From assembly GCA_024234975.1 (NCBI GenBank), contig JACKNH010000008.1, forward strand, positions 1 through 64,000: 64,000 nt of DNA, in the 5' to 3' direction. A program made the translations under genes and the position numbers. The DNA comes from Gammaproteobacteria bacterium. GTDB taxonomy: Bacteria; Pseudomonadota; Gammaproteobacteria; Ga0077536. Shown piece after piece: positions 50,407 through 59,293 of this stretch; within the stretch, counting starts at the first letter, position 1, and each line of letters begins with the position of its first letter. The notes under the pieces are model-generated. The model was not told where the DNA came from. It searched no databases and saw only the letters and a program-made list of their open reading frames with translations.

Positions 50407-51315
50407 TCAACCGTTATATGCCAGTTTCAATCCTGGACGTGGCCACCGACACCGATATATCCGGCCCGTGGATGAGCAGGTGACATACGCATCCATCAGG
50501 TCTGCGCCACCAAAACAGATATTGGTCGTCAGAACATCCGGGAACGCCACGAATTCGTAAGTTCCCTCGTAGTCGAAAATCGTGATGCCACCGTTCCACA
50601 ACGTGCCAACACATACCTGCCCGTTATCCTCCACTGCCAACGAATCCAACCATTGATAACCAGGTAACGTACAGATCACATGCCCGGGACCCGGCGATGC
50701 TGAAGGTAACATCTCGCCTGGCCCGGAAAGCTCAAATGCGAACAGTCGGCCGACCATACAGTCCGCCATGTAGACAGTGCGTTCATCCGGTGAGAGGCCA
50801 ACGCCGTTCGGCGAGAGCAATCCGCCGCGCCAACGTGTTATTGAAGAACCATCCGCGCGCGCGTAGTACAACGCGCCCAGTCGGCGGATGTCACCGTCTG
50901 CCTGTCCGAGATCAGTGAACCAGAATCCTCCGTGACTATCGAAGACCAGGTCATTCGGGCTCATCAATGGCTTGCCGTCACAGCTGTCGTACAACGTTCT
51001 GACCTGGCCGCTGGCAAGGTCCACCCGTTGAATGCTTCCACCGCGATAAACCGGCGGTGCGCCTGCCGGGAAATGCAACTCGCCCGGCTCCCATTCCCAG
51101 GCACCGCCGTTGTTGCATACGTACACTGCACCGTCAGGACCAACGGCCGCGCCATTTGGCCCGCCACCCAGATCGGCAACGGTATGCCGAACGCCATCCG
51201 ACGTTACACGCGTCAGAGTACCGCGCTTGATCTCCACACAGATGACGCTGCCATCGGCCATCGCCACCGGTCCCTCGGGGAACTCGAGCCCCTCCGCAAA
51301 TAATTCGATATTCAT
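50407..51315 (-). CDS. SMP-30/gluconolactonase-like protein
   Basis: A 302-residue six-bladed beta-propeller of the SMP-30/LRE family. EFPEGPV holds the metal-binding Glu14; further family positions are in GGGPNGAAVGPDGA, LMSPNDLVFDSHGGFWFTD and LSPNGVGLSPDER. It probably hydrolyses a lactone formed by an earlier oxidation. No signal peptide, so cytoplasmic. The ATG overlaps the stop of the previous gene by four bases (ATGA, 51312-51315), showing translational coupling. Confidence 0.9.
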   Translation of the reverse strand: MNIELFAEGLEFPEGPVAMADGSVICVEIKRGTLTRVTSDGVRHTVADLGGGPNGAAVGPDGAVYVCNNGGAWEWEPGELHFPAGAPPVYRGGSIQRVDLASGQVRTLYDSCDGKPLMSPNDLVFDSHGGFWFTDLGQADGDIRRLGALYYARADGSSITRWRGGLLSPNGVGLSPDERTVYMADCMVGRLFAFELSGPGEMLPSASPGPGHVICTLPGYQWLDSLAVEDNGQVCVGTLWNGGITIFDYEGTYEFVAFPDVLTTNICFGGADLMDAYVTCSSTGRIYRCRWPRPGLKLAYNG

Positions 51316-54302
51316 TGTTGCGAACTCACCGTATTGCGTATGAAACGGATTACAGGATCTGATAACGACCGGTCCCCAGAGCCAATCGCATACGTTTCAG
51401 AGATATGGGAATGGCCTGGAAGCCGGATGTAGGTCACCGGGCGCCCGATACGATCACGCTCACGTACGAGTTGCTCGGTTTCGAGCCTGAAGCTGTCCGG
51501 ATCCAGTTCAGCATCGTTGACGAACAACGGTACATTGGTCTGCAACAATCCAGGCAAGGAGGAGCGCTCCGGATAGGTGCTGATGTCTTCACCGTAATAG
51601 ACTTTCCAGATCGAAACCTCCTTACCCAGGTCATAGAAACCGGAGGTCAGTATCGCGCCCGCAATGTGTGCGGGTTGGTTTTGAAGGGCGACGTGCGAGA
51701 GGTAATCAGCGGTATGCGCCGCCCCAGCGGAATGGCCCCAGAGAAAAATCTGTTGCGGGTTGCCGCCGTAGTTTGCAATGTTGCTGCGAAGCCAGTTTAT
51801 AGCGCGGGTGACATCTTCAATACCGGATGGCCACATGAATTCCGGTGCGAGACGGTAATTCATTTGCACGCCGATGAAACCCTCGTTGACCACCAGGCGC
51901 ATGATGTTGTCGTAGAACGGCGAGCCCTGCGCATGCTTTTCACCGCGCGCAAAGCCGCCGCCATGAATGAACACAACTACCGGACGGATACTGGTGCCGA
52001 CGGCATCGCGGGTGAATATGTCCAGGGTATGCCGCGCATGTGGCCCGTAGCTGAGGTCACGTTTCACCGTGACGTCAGGGTAGGGTTCCGGCGCAAACAG
52101 CGGTGTATACAGCGCCGCGGTTCTTGCGCCATCGATGCGTGGCCCGATCTCGCGCAACGCCGCGGCAATGTCCTCGGGCATACCGTTGGCCTCACGATCC
52201 GCCATATAGGCGCGCACCGCCAGGCCCGTCACCGGGTGAGGTGCGCGGTAAGGAATCGGGTAAACGGTCGGAAACATCTGGAAGGCGAATGTCGGCGGTC
52301 CATCAGGAGGAAAGGTCTCACTCTGGCCAGGCATACCGCGTCCGGGATTACGTGCCCAGCCGCCCTCGTAGCCTGCGGTGAACGTGTTATAGGCATGCAG
52401 ATCGCTGAACTTCCAGCGACCATCTTCCTTGACCAGTTGATCTTCGTAGATCGCGCCACCCATTGACGGCCGGCCACCAAAACTCATCTGCTGCATCATG
52501 CGGATGCGCGCATCCGCATGGCTGCCATCAGCCGCAACATTGATGACCGGTTGCATCTGGATATGATTACCGAGTCTACCTTCGACCGGACCTTCGCTGC
52601 CGCGGCCGAATACGTGCAACAAGAAGTCACGCACCCGTTCCCGCCCCTTGTAGACACCTCGTTGGGCCAGCTCCATCGCGCCGTCAACCGCAAACAAATC
52701 CGCGAGATCGTTCCAGAGATTCTTGTCCAGATAGTAACCATAGGCACTGATGAGATTTTCGATCTCATGCCAGTCACGCACCCGCCCAACAGACTGCTCT
52801 GCCTGGTGCAACATGCCAGCGAAATCATCTATTTCCACCGTGCCGCTTCTGCTGCGTCCCGGTACGGCCAGCGCAGCATCGCTGACCGCCCTCGATGGTC
52901 CGCCCGTGACCGGATATTGCGGCAGCCTGCCGGTGACGGGATTCAGGTAGTGGAATGCCGGTACATGCATCGCGGGATAAATTGCGTACACCTCGGAAGG
53001 CGGACGATCCGGTGGCAGTTCCATGCTCTGGCCGGGGGCTGGTTGGGCATCGACTGCCCAGCCCTTGTCATAAGCAGTGATGAACGTCGGATAGTAATGG
53101 ACGGACCGGAACTTCCAGACGCCGTTCTGCTTGATGAAGGTATTTTCGTAAATGCCCTCGCTCCATTGCGCGTCACCTTCGAAGTGGCCCGTCGTATTGA
53201 AGGACCGGCTGCGCGCTTTTGCCGTCATGCCATCAGGTGCGACATCGACAATCGTCTGCAATTGAATGTGGTCAAACAGCCAGCCGTGCTCCAGACCATC
53301 CGGGCCCAATGTGCCGAGGAATGCACGAATGCGATCCTTGCCCGCGTAGATGCCGCGCTGGTCCATTTCGATGCTGCCGTCGTCAGCGAACAATGCCGCC
53401 ACCTGATCCCACATCGCATTATCGAAGTAATAGCCGTAGGTCCGTTGCAGGTTGGTGATGGTGGTTTCGTCCGCCAGACGCTGCGAACGTTGCAGCAGGT
53501 CGGCAAGCCGGGCGTTCGCATTGCCGCGGTTCGCGGTGTCAGCGTTCATCACATCGTCCGGCCAGAGGTTGCCGCCATTGGTGGTACCGGGGTTACCGTA
53601 GTGAAACGGCGCAACGCAGGCGGCTGGAAAACCTTCGCAAGGCATGTCGCGTGCGCGATCGGGCGGATGCTTTAGTGCAGGCCGCGCACTTCCTGGCGCA
53701 TCACTGTTCTCGGGGACAGTAGCGCCCCAACCGGTCTGGTAACTTGCGGCGAAGCCTGCGTGATAGTCGAGCGTGTTGATCTTCCACACGCCACTGTCTT
53801 TCACGTAGTCCATTTCATACACACCTTCGGCCCAAGTCGCATTGCCACCGAAATTGCCGAAATAGGCAAATGCGCGCCAGCGTCCCTTCGCAGTGCGGCC
53901 ACCGCGATCGATATGGATCACCGGCTGAATGTTCATGTGGTTGTACAGCCGTCCGTTGCCGAGGCCGACCTGACCCATCTCACCGTTGCCCACATTCAGG
54001 AACAGGTGCTTGCGAATACTTTCCTTGCCTATGAAAACGCCGGCGGGATAATTGGCTACCGCCTCGTCAGCAAAAAGTTCACCCAGGTCTGCCCACATAC
54101 CTTTGTCGAGATAGTAACCATAGGCGCGCTGCAGCCGCTTGATGGCGCTGACATCCTCTGCGTAAGCCACATCGCTGGCCAGCCGGTCCAGGCGGGCGAG
54201 TTGCGCGGCATCCGGTGATGCGGCGGCATGGGCGAGCGGCGCCCAAGTGTTGATGGTTAATGCGAGCAGAGCGACGAACGGGCAAATCCGCGTATGAAAC
54301 AT
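51312..54302 (-). CDS. Exported triple NTF2-like domain protein fused to an esterase
   Basis: A 996-residue protein with a signal peptide (ICPFVALLALTINTWAPLAHA). Three NTF2/SnoaL-like domains follow in tandem, near 30-190, 265-440 and 520-690, each with AYGYY(L/F)D-x-W and an RG(I/V)Y-G-like or PAGVF-G block, and each trailed by a Pro-rich segment with PPD. From about 740 comes an alpha/beta hydrolase of the carboxylesterase (hormone-sensitive lipase-like) type: oxyanion HGGG at 780, GHSAG with Ser858, DAELDP (Asp930 or 934) and a His in GHSHIS (964/966). GGGGGAAG before ATG at 54302 fixes the start. A single reading frame carries all parts, so this is a true fusion. Confidence 0.88.
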   Translation of the reverse strand: MFHTRICPFVALLALTINTWAPLAHAAASPDAAQLARLDRLASDVAYAEDVSAIKRLQRAYGYYLDKGMWADLGELFADEAVANYPAGVFIGKESIRKHLFLNVGNGEMGQVGLGNGRLYNHMNIQPVIHIDRGGRTAKGRWRAFAYFGNFGGNATWAEGVYEMDYVKDSGVWKINTLDYHAGFAASYQTGWGATVPENSDAPGSARPALKHPPDRARDMPCEGFPAACVAPFHYGNPGTTNGGNLWPDDVMNADTANRGNANARLADLLQRSQRLADETTITNLQRTYGYYFDNAMWDQVAALFADDGSIEMDQRGIYAGKDRIRAFLGTLGPDGLEHGWLFDHIQLQTIVDVAPDGMTAKARSRSFNTTGHFEGDAQWSEGIYENTFIKQNGVWKFRSVHYYPTFITAYDKGWAVDAQPAPGQSMELPPDRPPSEVYAIYPAMHVPAFHYLNPVTGRLPQYPVTGGPSRAVSDAALAVPGRSRSGTVEIDDFAGMLHQAEQSVGRVRDWHEIENLISAYGYYLDKNLWNDLADLFAVDGAMELAQRGVYKGRERVRDFLLHVFGRGSEGPVEGRLGNHIQMQPVINVAADGSHADARIRMMQQMSFGGRPSMGGAIYEDQLVKEDGRWKFSDLHAYNTFTAGYEGGWARNPGRGMPGQSETFPPDGPPTFAFQMFPTVYPIPYRAPHPVTGLAVRAYMADREANGMPEDIAAALREIGPRIDGARTAALYTPLFAPEPYPDVTVKRDLSYGPHARHTLDIFTRDAVGTSIRPVVVFIHGGGFARGEKHAQGSPFYDNIMRLVVNEGFIGVQMNYRLAPEFMWPSGIEDVTRAINWLRSNIANYGGNPQQIFLWGHSAGAAHTADYLSHVALQNQPAHIAGAILTSGFYDLGKEVSIWKVYYGEDISTYPERSSLPGLLQTNVPLFVNDAELDPDSFRLETEQLVRERDRIGRPVTYIRLPGHSHISETYAIGSGDRSLSDPVIRFIRNTVSSQQ

Positions 54303-54376
54303 ACTTCCCCCAACGAGGTGGTGAATGGCGTCAAGCGTGGCTTTGCAGGGCGAGCAGCCGATGCGCTGCCCGGGTA

Positions 54377-54685
54377 TCACGCGTACGGCAACTGCATCAT
54401 CGGGTCATACCAGGTGACATGCGCATCGCTACGCTGCGACCTGCCATAGCCGATGGGTGCGGCATAACCGGGGAAACCCTCGACCATGGCATCCACATGC
54501 CAGCCATCGAAATCATCACTGCGCATGCCGCCGAGTTCCGCCATGACCTGCACTGCGTGGCCGTTGACCACGGCGGGTACCAGGCTGGCGACGGCGGCGG
54601 CGCTGGTGACGCAGCCCAGCGAACCGACGAAGCGACGCCGATTCATCATCGGCAGTGTCTCGTTCATAGTCGAAATCAGTTTCAT
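54377..54685 (-). CDS. Small Tat-exported protein
   Basis: A 102-residue protein with a twin-arginine signal: NRRRFVGSLGCVTSAAAVAS (RRRF then a hydrophobic core). The mature part, about 65 residues, has MAELGGMRSDDFDGWH and GYGRSQRSDAHVTWYD; no family is recognised. It sits between the carotenoid oxygenase and the triple-NTF2 esterase, on the same strand with short gaps, so it is likely part of the pathway. AGGAG six bases before ATG at 54685 decides the start. Confidence 0.72.
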   Translation of the reverse strand: MKLISTMNETLPMMNRRRFVGSLGCVTSAAAVASLVPAVVNGHAVQVMAELGGMRSDDFDGWHVDAMVEGFPGYAAPIGYGRSQRSDAHVTWYDPMMQLPYA

Positions 54686-54694
54686 GCCCAACTC

Positions 54695-56128
54695 CTATAC
54701 CGCCGGCGGCGCAGGCAGTTCGGCGCGATTGAACCAGTTGGTATGGGTACCGCTGCGCAGCCGGAATGGCAGCTTCACCGTGGCGATGGCGCCTTCCTCC
54801 ATGCGCTGGGCATCGACAATGACCAGATCGGATGTCATCGATTCGTAGTTGTTGGCCACACCCATCAGGTAACCATCTCCTTCGGCAGTACCGCCTTTGC
54901 GCGGAACGAAACAGCTTTCCTGCAGACTGTGTGTCGGCCCGACGAAATAGGCGCCGGTGGTCTTGCCGGTCTTCACATCCACGCGCAGGTACTGGTTGGT
55001 CACGCGGCCACCCATGCCGGCGCCCTTGTCGTTGTCATACGGCAGACTGGTGTCGCGGTTGCCGACGTAGGCGTACTGGTAGTCGAGCGAGAGGTAGCGA
55101 TCATCCATGCGCGCCAGTACACCGTTGGCGGTGTTGACCGTTTCCTCTTCGAAATACTCGTTCTTCGAGTTCATGTTGAACGACCAGCGTTTGATCTCCG
55201 AAGGCGTGCGCTCGCCATCCGAGCACGGCAGTTCCATCGTGATGCGGTCGCCGCGATCAGTGGCGTTGAGGAAGTGCAACGTGTTGCGCGGCGGACCTCT
55301 GAACCAGCGTACGTCTTTCGCCTCGCCGTCACGTGGCAACACAGCCACCATCGTCGGCACGTTTTCGTTCCATTCCCACATCGGCTCGCCGGACTGCAAA
55401 CGCTCGAGGCTGGTGGTGCGGCAGATCAGCGGCACCACAATGTAGTTCTGCGTGATCGCGATGTCATGCATGATGCCGACATAAGGCGCCTTGAACCACA
55501 CCTCCTTGGTGATGTGGCCATCCCGCGCCACCGTATAGACGGCGACGTCATCGGTCAGATCACCCTTGGCCTGATAGCCATAGGCGATCATCTCGCCGGT
55601 GACCGGATCAATCTTCGGATGCGCAGACATGCTGGTGGCCTTGTACCTGCCATAAAAATCCCAGGCACCGTACGTTTCCAGCGTCCACGGATCGACATGC
55701 CAGGCCGGGGAGTCCTCCTTCAGCACCAGCAGCTTGCCGCCATGCCAGTACATATGGGTATTGGCCGCGGAGCGATCCAGATCGGCGACGCTGGGGTCAT
55801 CGGTGAAATGATTGCGGTAGACGCCAAACAGCCGTTTGCGCGCCTTGCGTTCGGCCAGCAGACGCTCGGTCTTCACGTACTTGCCGATGTAATCCACCGA
55901 GCCGTTGTTGAAGTGGAACGCGCTGATGTGGCCGTCACCGTTGAAGCCCGTCATCCATTCATTCTGTGGCGGGCGATACGCGAAGTCGCACTGTGTGCGG
56001 TAAAACGTGCCTTCGATGTCAGTGGGGATTTCGCCCCACACTTCGCAATCGTAAACGTCGGCTTCGAAGCGCGTGGGCGAATTGAAGCCGCGCGGAAACA
56101 TCGGGTGACCTCTGAAATCGACTGCCAT
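54695..56128 (-). CDS. Carotenoid/lignostilbene oxygenase family protein
   Basis: A 477-residue non-haem iron dioxygenase of the carotenoid cleavage oxygenase superfamily, forming a seven-bladed propeller. The four iron-ligand His are His170 (SAHPKID), His221 (IMHDIAIT), His285 (LHFLNA) and His462 (SGTHTNWF). The LPFRLRSGTHTNW pattern resembles bacterial lignostilbene-type enzymes that cleave an aromatic or polyene C=C bond. Substrate unknown. AGGAGG six bases before ATG at 56128 decides the start; no signal peptide is seen. Confidence 0.9.
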   Translation of the reverse strand: MAVDFRGHPMFPRGFNSPTRFEADVYDCEVWGEIPTDIEGTFYRTQCDFAYRPPQNEWMTGFNGDGHISAFHFNNGSVDYIGKYVKTERLLAERKARKRLFGVYRNHFTDDPSVADLDRSAANTHMYWHGGKLLVLKEDSPAWHVDPWTLETYGAWDFYGRYKATSMSAHPKIDPVTGEMIAYGYQAKGDLTDDVAVYTVARDGHITKEVWFKAPYVGIMHDIAITQNYIVVPLICRTTSLERLQSGEPMWEWNENVPTMVAVLPRDGEAKDVRWFRGPPRNTLHFLNATDRGDRITMELPCSDGERTPSEIKRWSFNMNSKNEYFEEETVNTANGVLARMDDRYLSLDYQYAYVGNRDTSLPYDNDKGAGMGGRVTNQYLRVDVKTGKTTGAYFVGPTHSLQESCFVPRKGGTAEGDGYLMGVANNYESMTSDLVIVDAQRMEEGAIATVKLPFRLRSGTHTNWFNRAELPAPPAV

Positions 56129-56234
56129 GACGGACCTCCTCAACTGCGCAAGATAAACAGGTGCATGTTCAATCGCACCCTGGATTCGGTGTGACCGTGG
56201 CTTGCGGCCCTCGTTCGCAAGCAAGCGCTTCCAG

Positions 56235-58322
56235 CTATTTCCCGCCCAGCACATCCACGATGTAGGCGGTGACATTGCGGATGTCCGCGCTGGAGTACGT
56301 TGCCGCGAACGATGGCATCGTGTTCCGCCCGCTGGCGGTCACAGCCATGATCAGCTCAGGGCTTTGACCGGCGACGATGGTGGGGCCGCCGCCGTGGCCG
56401 CCCGCGCCGGTCTCGCCGTGGCAGGCCATGCAGATTTGTTTATAGATTTCCTCCCCGCGTGCGAGGTCGGGCCGTGCGCCCGGAGCACCACGTGGTGTCG
56501 GCGCCGCGCCCAAGGTGCTGGGTACATATGGTTCGATGGCGCCATCCAGCGAAAACAGCCAGATGCCATCGCCGCGTTTGCCATTGGCGAACACGCCACC
56601 GCCCGCATGTACCGCTACATACTGCTGGCCTTTGTGCATGAAGGTGGTGACCGTGGAGTTTACACCGGCATCGGTCATGAACTCCCACAGCTTGTTGCCG
56701 TTGTCCTTGTCCAGCGCGGTCAGCCGGCCATCCGTGCGGCCGACGAACAGCAGCCCGCCGCCGGTCACGATCGAACCGCTGTAGCAGATGTCACGCCACT
56801 GTTGCCGCCAGACGAGCCGGTTGGTGGTGACATCCAATGCCGCGAAGATACCGCCATCAGGTGCCTGCGCCTGGCCGAAGCGGCCACCCATGTAGACGGT
56901 ATTGGGTTGCGTCGGCGCGACCAGCTTCGGATCGACCACGAACGTGCTGATGCGATCACTGGCGCAGACGTATAACAGGTGGGTGTTCGGATCATAGGAA
57001 CTCGGCGGCCAGTTGGCGCCGCCCATGGTGCCGGGCTTGACGGTGACTTCGTCGGTCCAGAACGGCGTGAAGATGCGGCCATGATTCGGCACATGGTGGG
57101 TGCCCGGTTCCAGCCGTGCGCCTTCCGGCGTGATGGTGATCTCCTGCGGGACGATTGCATCACCGGTCGGGTAGGGTTGGGTTGCTGAGGTGGCCTGGCG
57201 GGCTTCCTGTGGCACCGGACGTTCCTGGATGCCGATCAACGGTTCGCCGGTTTCCCGGTCAAGAATGTAGGCCCAGCCGGTCTTGCCGACCTCAACCAGC
57301 CCCTTGCGCATCACGCCGTTGACGGGGGCATCGAACAACACCACGGGGTTGGGCGAATCGTAATCCCATATATCGTGATGAATCTGCTGGAAGTGCCATT
57401 GGTACTTGCCGGTATGCGCGTTCAACGCAACGATGGAAACGCTGAACAGGTTATCGCCCGGCCGCAGACCACCGTGCAGATCAGGGCCTGGATTCCCGGT
57501 GGAGAAGTAGATCATGTCGAGTTCGGGGTCGACCGCCGGCGTCTGCCAGACCGGTGCGCCGCCCTGTTTCCAGGCATCGGAATCCTGCGGCCAGGTATCG
57601 TGGCCGAATTCGCCGGGGCCGGGCACGGTATAGAAGGTCCACGCGGCGCTGCCGTCTGCGGCGTTGACCGCGATTACGCGGCCGCGTGTGCCCATCTCAC
57701 CGCCGTTGAAACCGGTGATGACGAGACCGTCGTAATACAGTGGCGCACTGGTGATGGCGAAGCCTTCGCGCCAGGGTGCGACCTCGACCGACCAGATGAC
57801 TTCGCCGGTCTTCTGGTCCAGCGCCACCAGCTTGGCATCGAGCTGGCCGACGAACACCTTGCCATCGCCCAGTGCCACACCGCGGCTGGAGCGGCCGAAC
57901 GGATTACCGGCTTTCGGGTCCGGATTGCCGTGGTAGGTCCACAGGATATTGCCCGTCTCCACCGCAATCGCGAATACATCATTGGCGCCGTTGACGACAT
58001 ACAGAATGCCGTCGTACTCCAGAATCTGCGCCTGCCCCGCATTGCCCGGCAGCGCGCCCGAGCCCATGGAAGTGCGCCACTTTGCCTTCAGCTGCGCAAC
58101 ATTGTCGCGGTTGAGCTGTTTCAGCGGCGAGTAGCGTTGGTTGAAAACGTTGCCGCCGTTGGTCACCCAGTTGTCGGCAGGCAGTGCCACCAGCCGACCG
58201 ATGGTGAATGCCGGTGTCGGGCTTATCTCAACGGCGGGTTGTGGCGGCAGCTGCTGCGCAGCAGTGAAAAGCGGCAGAGAGGCAAACGCTGCGGCAAGCA
58301 GCGCGCGGCCAGAGCTGAACAT
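56235..58322 (-). CDS. PQQ-dependent dehydrogenase with cytochrome c domain
   Basis: A 695-residue periplasmic quinohaemoprotein. A signal peptide (LLAAAFASLPLFTAAQQ) precedes an eight-bladed beta-propeller with repeated GDGKVFVG and tryptophan-docking motifs. QQIHHDIWDYDSPNP gives the catalytic Asp region. The C-terminal cytochrome c domain has the haem motif CMACH (631-635) with axial Met669. The Cys-Cys pair usual beside PQQ in alcohol dehydrogenases is not seen, so it may differ in substrate (alcohol or related). First gene of the minus-strand operon; electrons would go to a downstream oxidase. Confidence 0.92.
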   Translation of the reverse strand: MFSSGRALLAAAFASLPLFTAAQQLPPQPAVEISPTPAFTIGRLVALPADNWVTNGGNVFNQRYSPLKQLNRDNVAQLKAKWRTSMGSGALPGNAGQAQILEYDGILYVVNGANDVFAIAVETGNILWTYHGNPDPKAGNPFGRSSRGVALGDGKVFVGQLDAKLVALDQKTGEVIWSVEVAPWREGFAITSAPLYYDGLVITGFNGGEMGTRGRVIAVNAADGSAAWTFYTVPGPGEFGHDTWPQDSDAWKQGGAPVWQTPAVDPELDMIYFSTGNPGPDLHGGLRPGDNLFSVSIVALNAHTGKYQWHFQQIHHDIWDYDSPNPVVLFDAPVNGVMRKGLVEVGKTGWAYILDRETGEPLIGIQERPVPQEARQATSATQPYPTGDAIVPQEITITPEGARLEPGTHHVPNHGRIFTPFWTDEVTVKPGTMGGANWPPSSYDPNTHLLYVCASDRISTFVVDPKLVAPTQPNTVYMGGRFGQAQAPDGGIFAALDVTTNRLVWRQQWRDICYSGSIVTGGGLLFVGRTDGRLTALDKDNGNKLWEFMTDAGVNSTVTTFMHKGQQYVAVHAGGGVFANGKRGDGIWLFSLDGAIEPYVPSTLGAAPTPRGAPGARPDLARGEEIYKQICMACHGETGAGGHGGGPTIVAGQSPELIMAVTASGRNTMPSFAATYSSADIRNVTAYIVDVLGGK

Positions 58323-58632
58323 CGGTATCCCCCGGAAGTGACATCCACCGCCCGGAATCCTGCGCCCGGCGTGCGACGCAGCAATAAGCGTGGCTAACTA
58401 ATATCGAATCGGCATCGTACTGCCGTGGGCTATATCGGGCAATACAGCAGGCCGGAAGTTCAGTCTGGCGCGTAGCCGGCGTGTCCTATGGTACCCCGGA
58501 GACTTTCAGCGGAGCCGTCACCCTGCTAAATCGCCAATCCAACGCGTGCGCAGCGCGTCCGGCGGGCTGCGGCGGAAACAGCCGTCTTATACGCCGTCTG
58601 CTATACTTCGCGCCGAAGTTTCCCCACACCAC
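58323..58632. other. Non-coding gap before tRNA-Arg
   Basis: 310 bp with no credible gene. It should contain the promoter of the minus-strand oxidative operon, not identifiable by eye, and the tRNA promoter listed separately. Confidence 0.5.
58579..58614 (+). promoter_or_regulatory. Possible tRNA-Arg promoter
   Basis: TATACT at 58602-58607 followed by a GC-rich discriminator (TCGCGCCG) lies about 25 bases before the tRNA. That is typical of stable RNA promoters. No convincing -35 box lies 17 bases upstream. Confidence 0.35.
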
Positions 58633-58709
58633 GCGCCCTTAGCTCAGTTGGATAGAGTACCTGGCTTCGAACCAGGTGGTCGGGAGTTCGAGTCTCTCAG
58701 GGCGCGCCA
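58633..58709 (+). tRNA. tRNA-Arg (anticodon TCG)
   Basis: A 77-base cloverleaf with a 7-bp acceptor (GCGCCCT / AGGGCGC), a discriminator G and encoded CCA. The D arm is GCTC...GAGT. The anticodon arm CCTGG-CTTCGAA-CCAGG puts TCG at 34-36, reading CGA codons. The T arm is GGGAG-TTCGAGT-CTCTC with one G-T pair. No integrase or duplicated 3' end is seen near it. Confidence 0.95.
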
Positions 58710-58871
58710 TTTCCCCCTTCGTATTAACCGCACATTTTGCCCTGCGTTGCCGCGGCCCGCAGTGTGCCTGCGCGCTACACCTACCTCAAAAAGGGGATGG
58801 ACGGTACTCTTGAATGGGATGACGATTCAGCCGTACCGGAATATTCCTGATGACAGAGGAGGGACAACGAG

Positions 58872-59192
58872 ATGCGAGGATTACGCACCAGCACTGTATT
58901 GATAGTGGTAACGCTGATCATGTGCCTGTCCCATGCGCAGGCGAACGATGCGAGCGCTGCGACACAGATGAGATTCGACGATCAGACATCACCAACACAA
59001 ACGTTGCTCGAAGAACTCGTCTACGACCACGGCGGCGGATTGAACGCCTGCGGCTGCCACTTCAACCGCAAGACCGGCGTGTGCCATTGCCATCAGAATC
59101 GCGGTTGCGGGTGCGAATGCCAGCCGTCTTCGTGTGCATCCGCTGTGCCGGGGCTGGATGGACGGCTGCGTCAATTCACTGGTCGAAGATGA
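58872..59192 (+). CDS. Small exported Cys/His-rich protein
   Basis: A 106-residue protein with a signal peptide (TSTVLIVVTLIMCLSHAQA). The mature C-terminal part packs Cys and His: CGCHFNRKTGVCHCH, then RGCGCECQPSSC. Ten Cys in a short stretch suggest metal binding or a disulphide-bonded knot; the motif recurs in small exported proteins, function unknown. AGGAGGG at 58857-58863 supports ATG at 58872. Confidence 0.72.
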   Translation: MRGLRTSTVLIVVTLIMCLSHAQANDASAATQMRFDDQTSPTQTLLEELVYDHGGGLNACGCHFNRKTGVCHCHQNRGCGCECQPSSCASAVPGLDGRLRQFTGRR

Positions 59193-59293
59193 GTTGCAGG
59201 CGTTGGCGCTGATTTGGTGTTTTGCGACTGTGTAGCGCAGGAGGTGGGAACGCTCTGGTCTTTGCGATCTTTCGCTCTCGCCCTGAGCGCTGA

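Noticed and set aside
54260..56194. Long plus-strand frame of 644 codons
   Set aside because: It runs antisense to the carotenoid oxygenase and Tat genes, with His/Arg-rich composition typical of shadow frames.
58633..58709. tRNA-Arg as an integration site
   Set aside because: No integrase, no duplicated tRNA end and ordinary genes on both sides.
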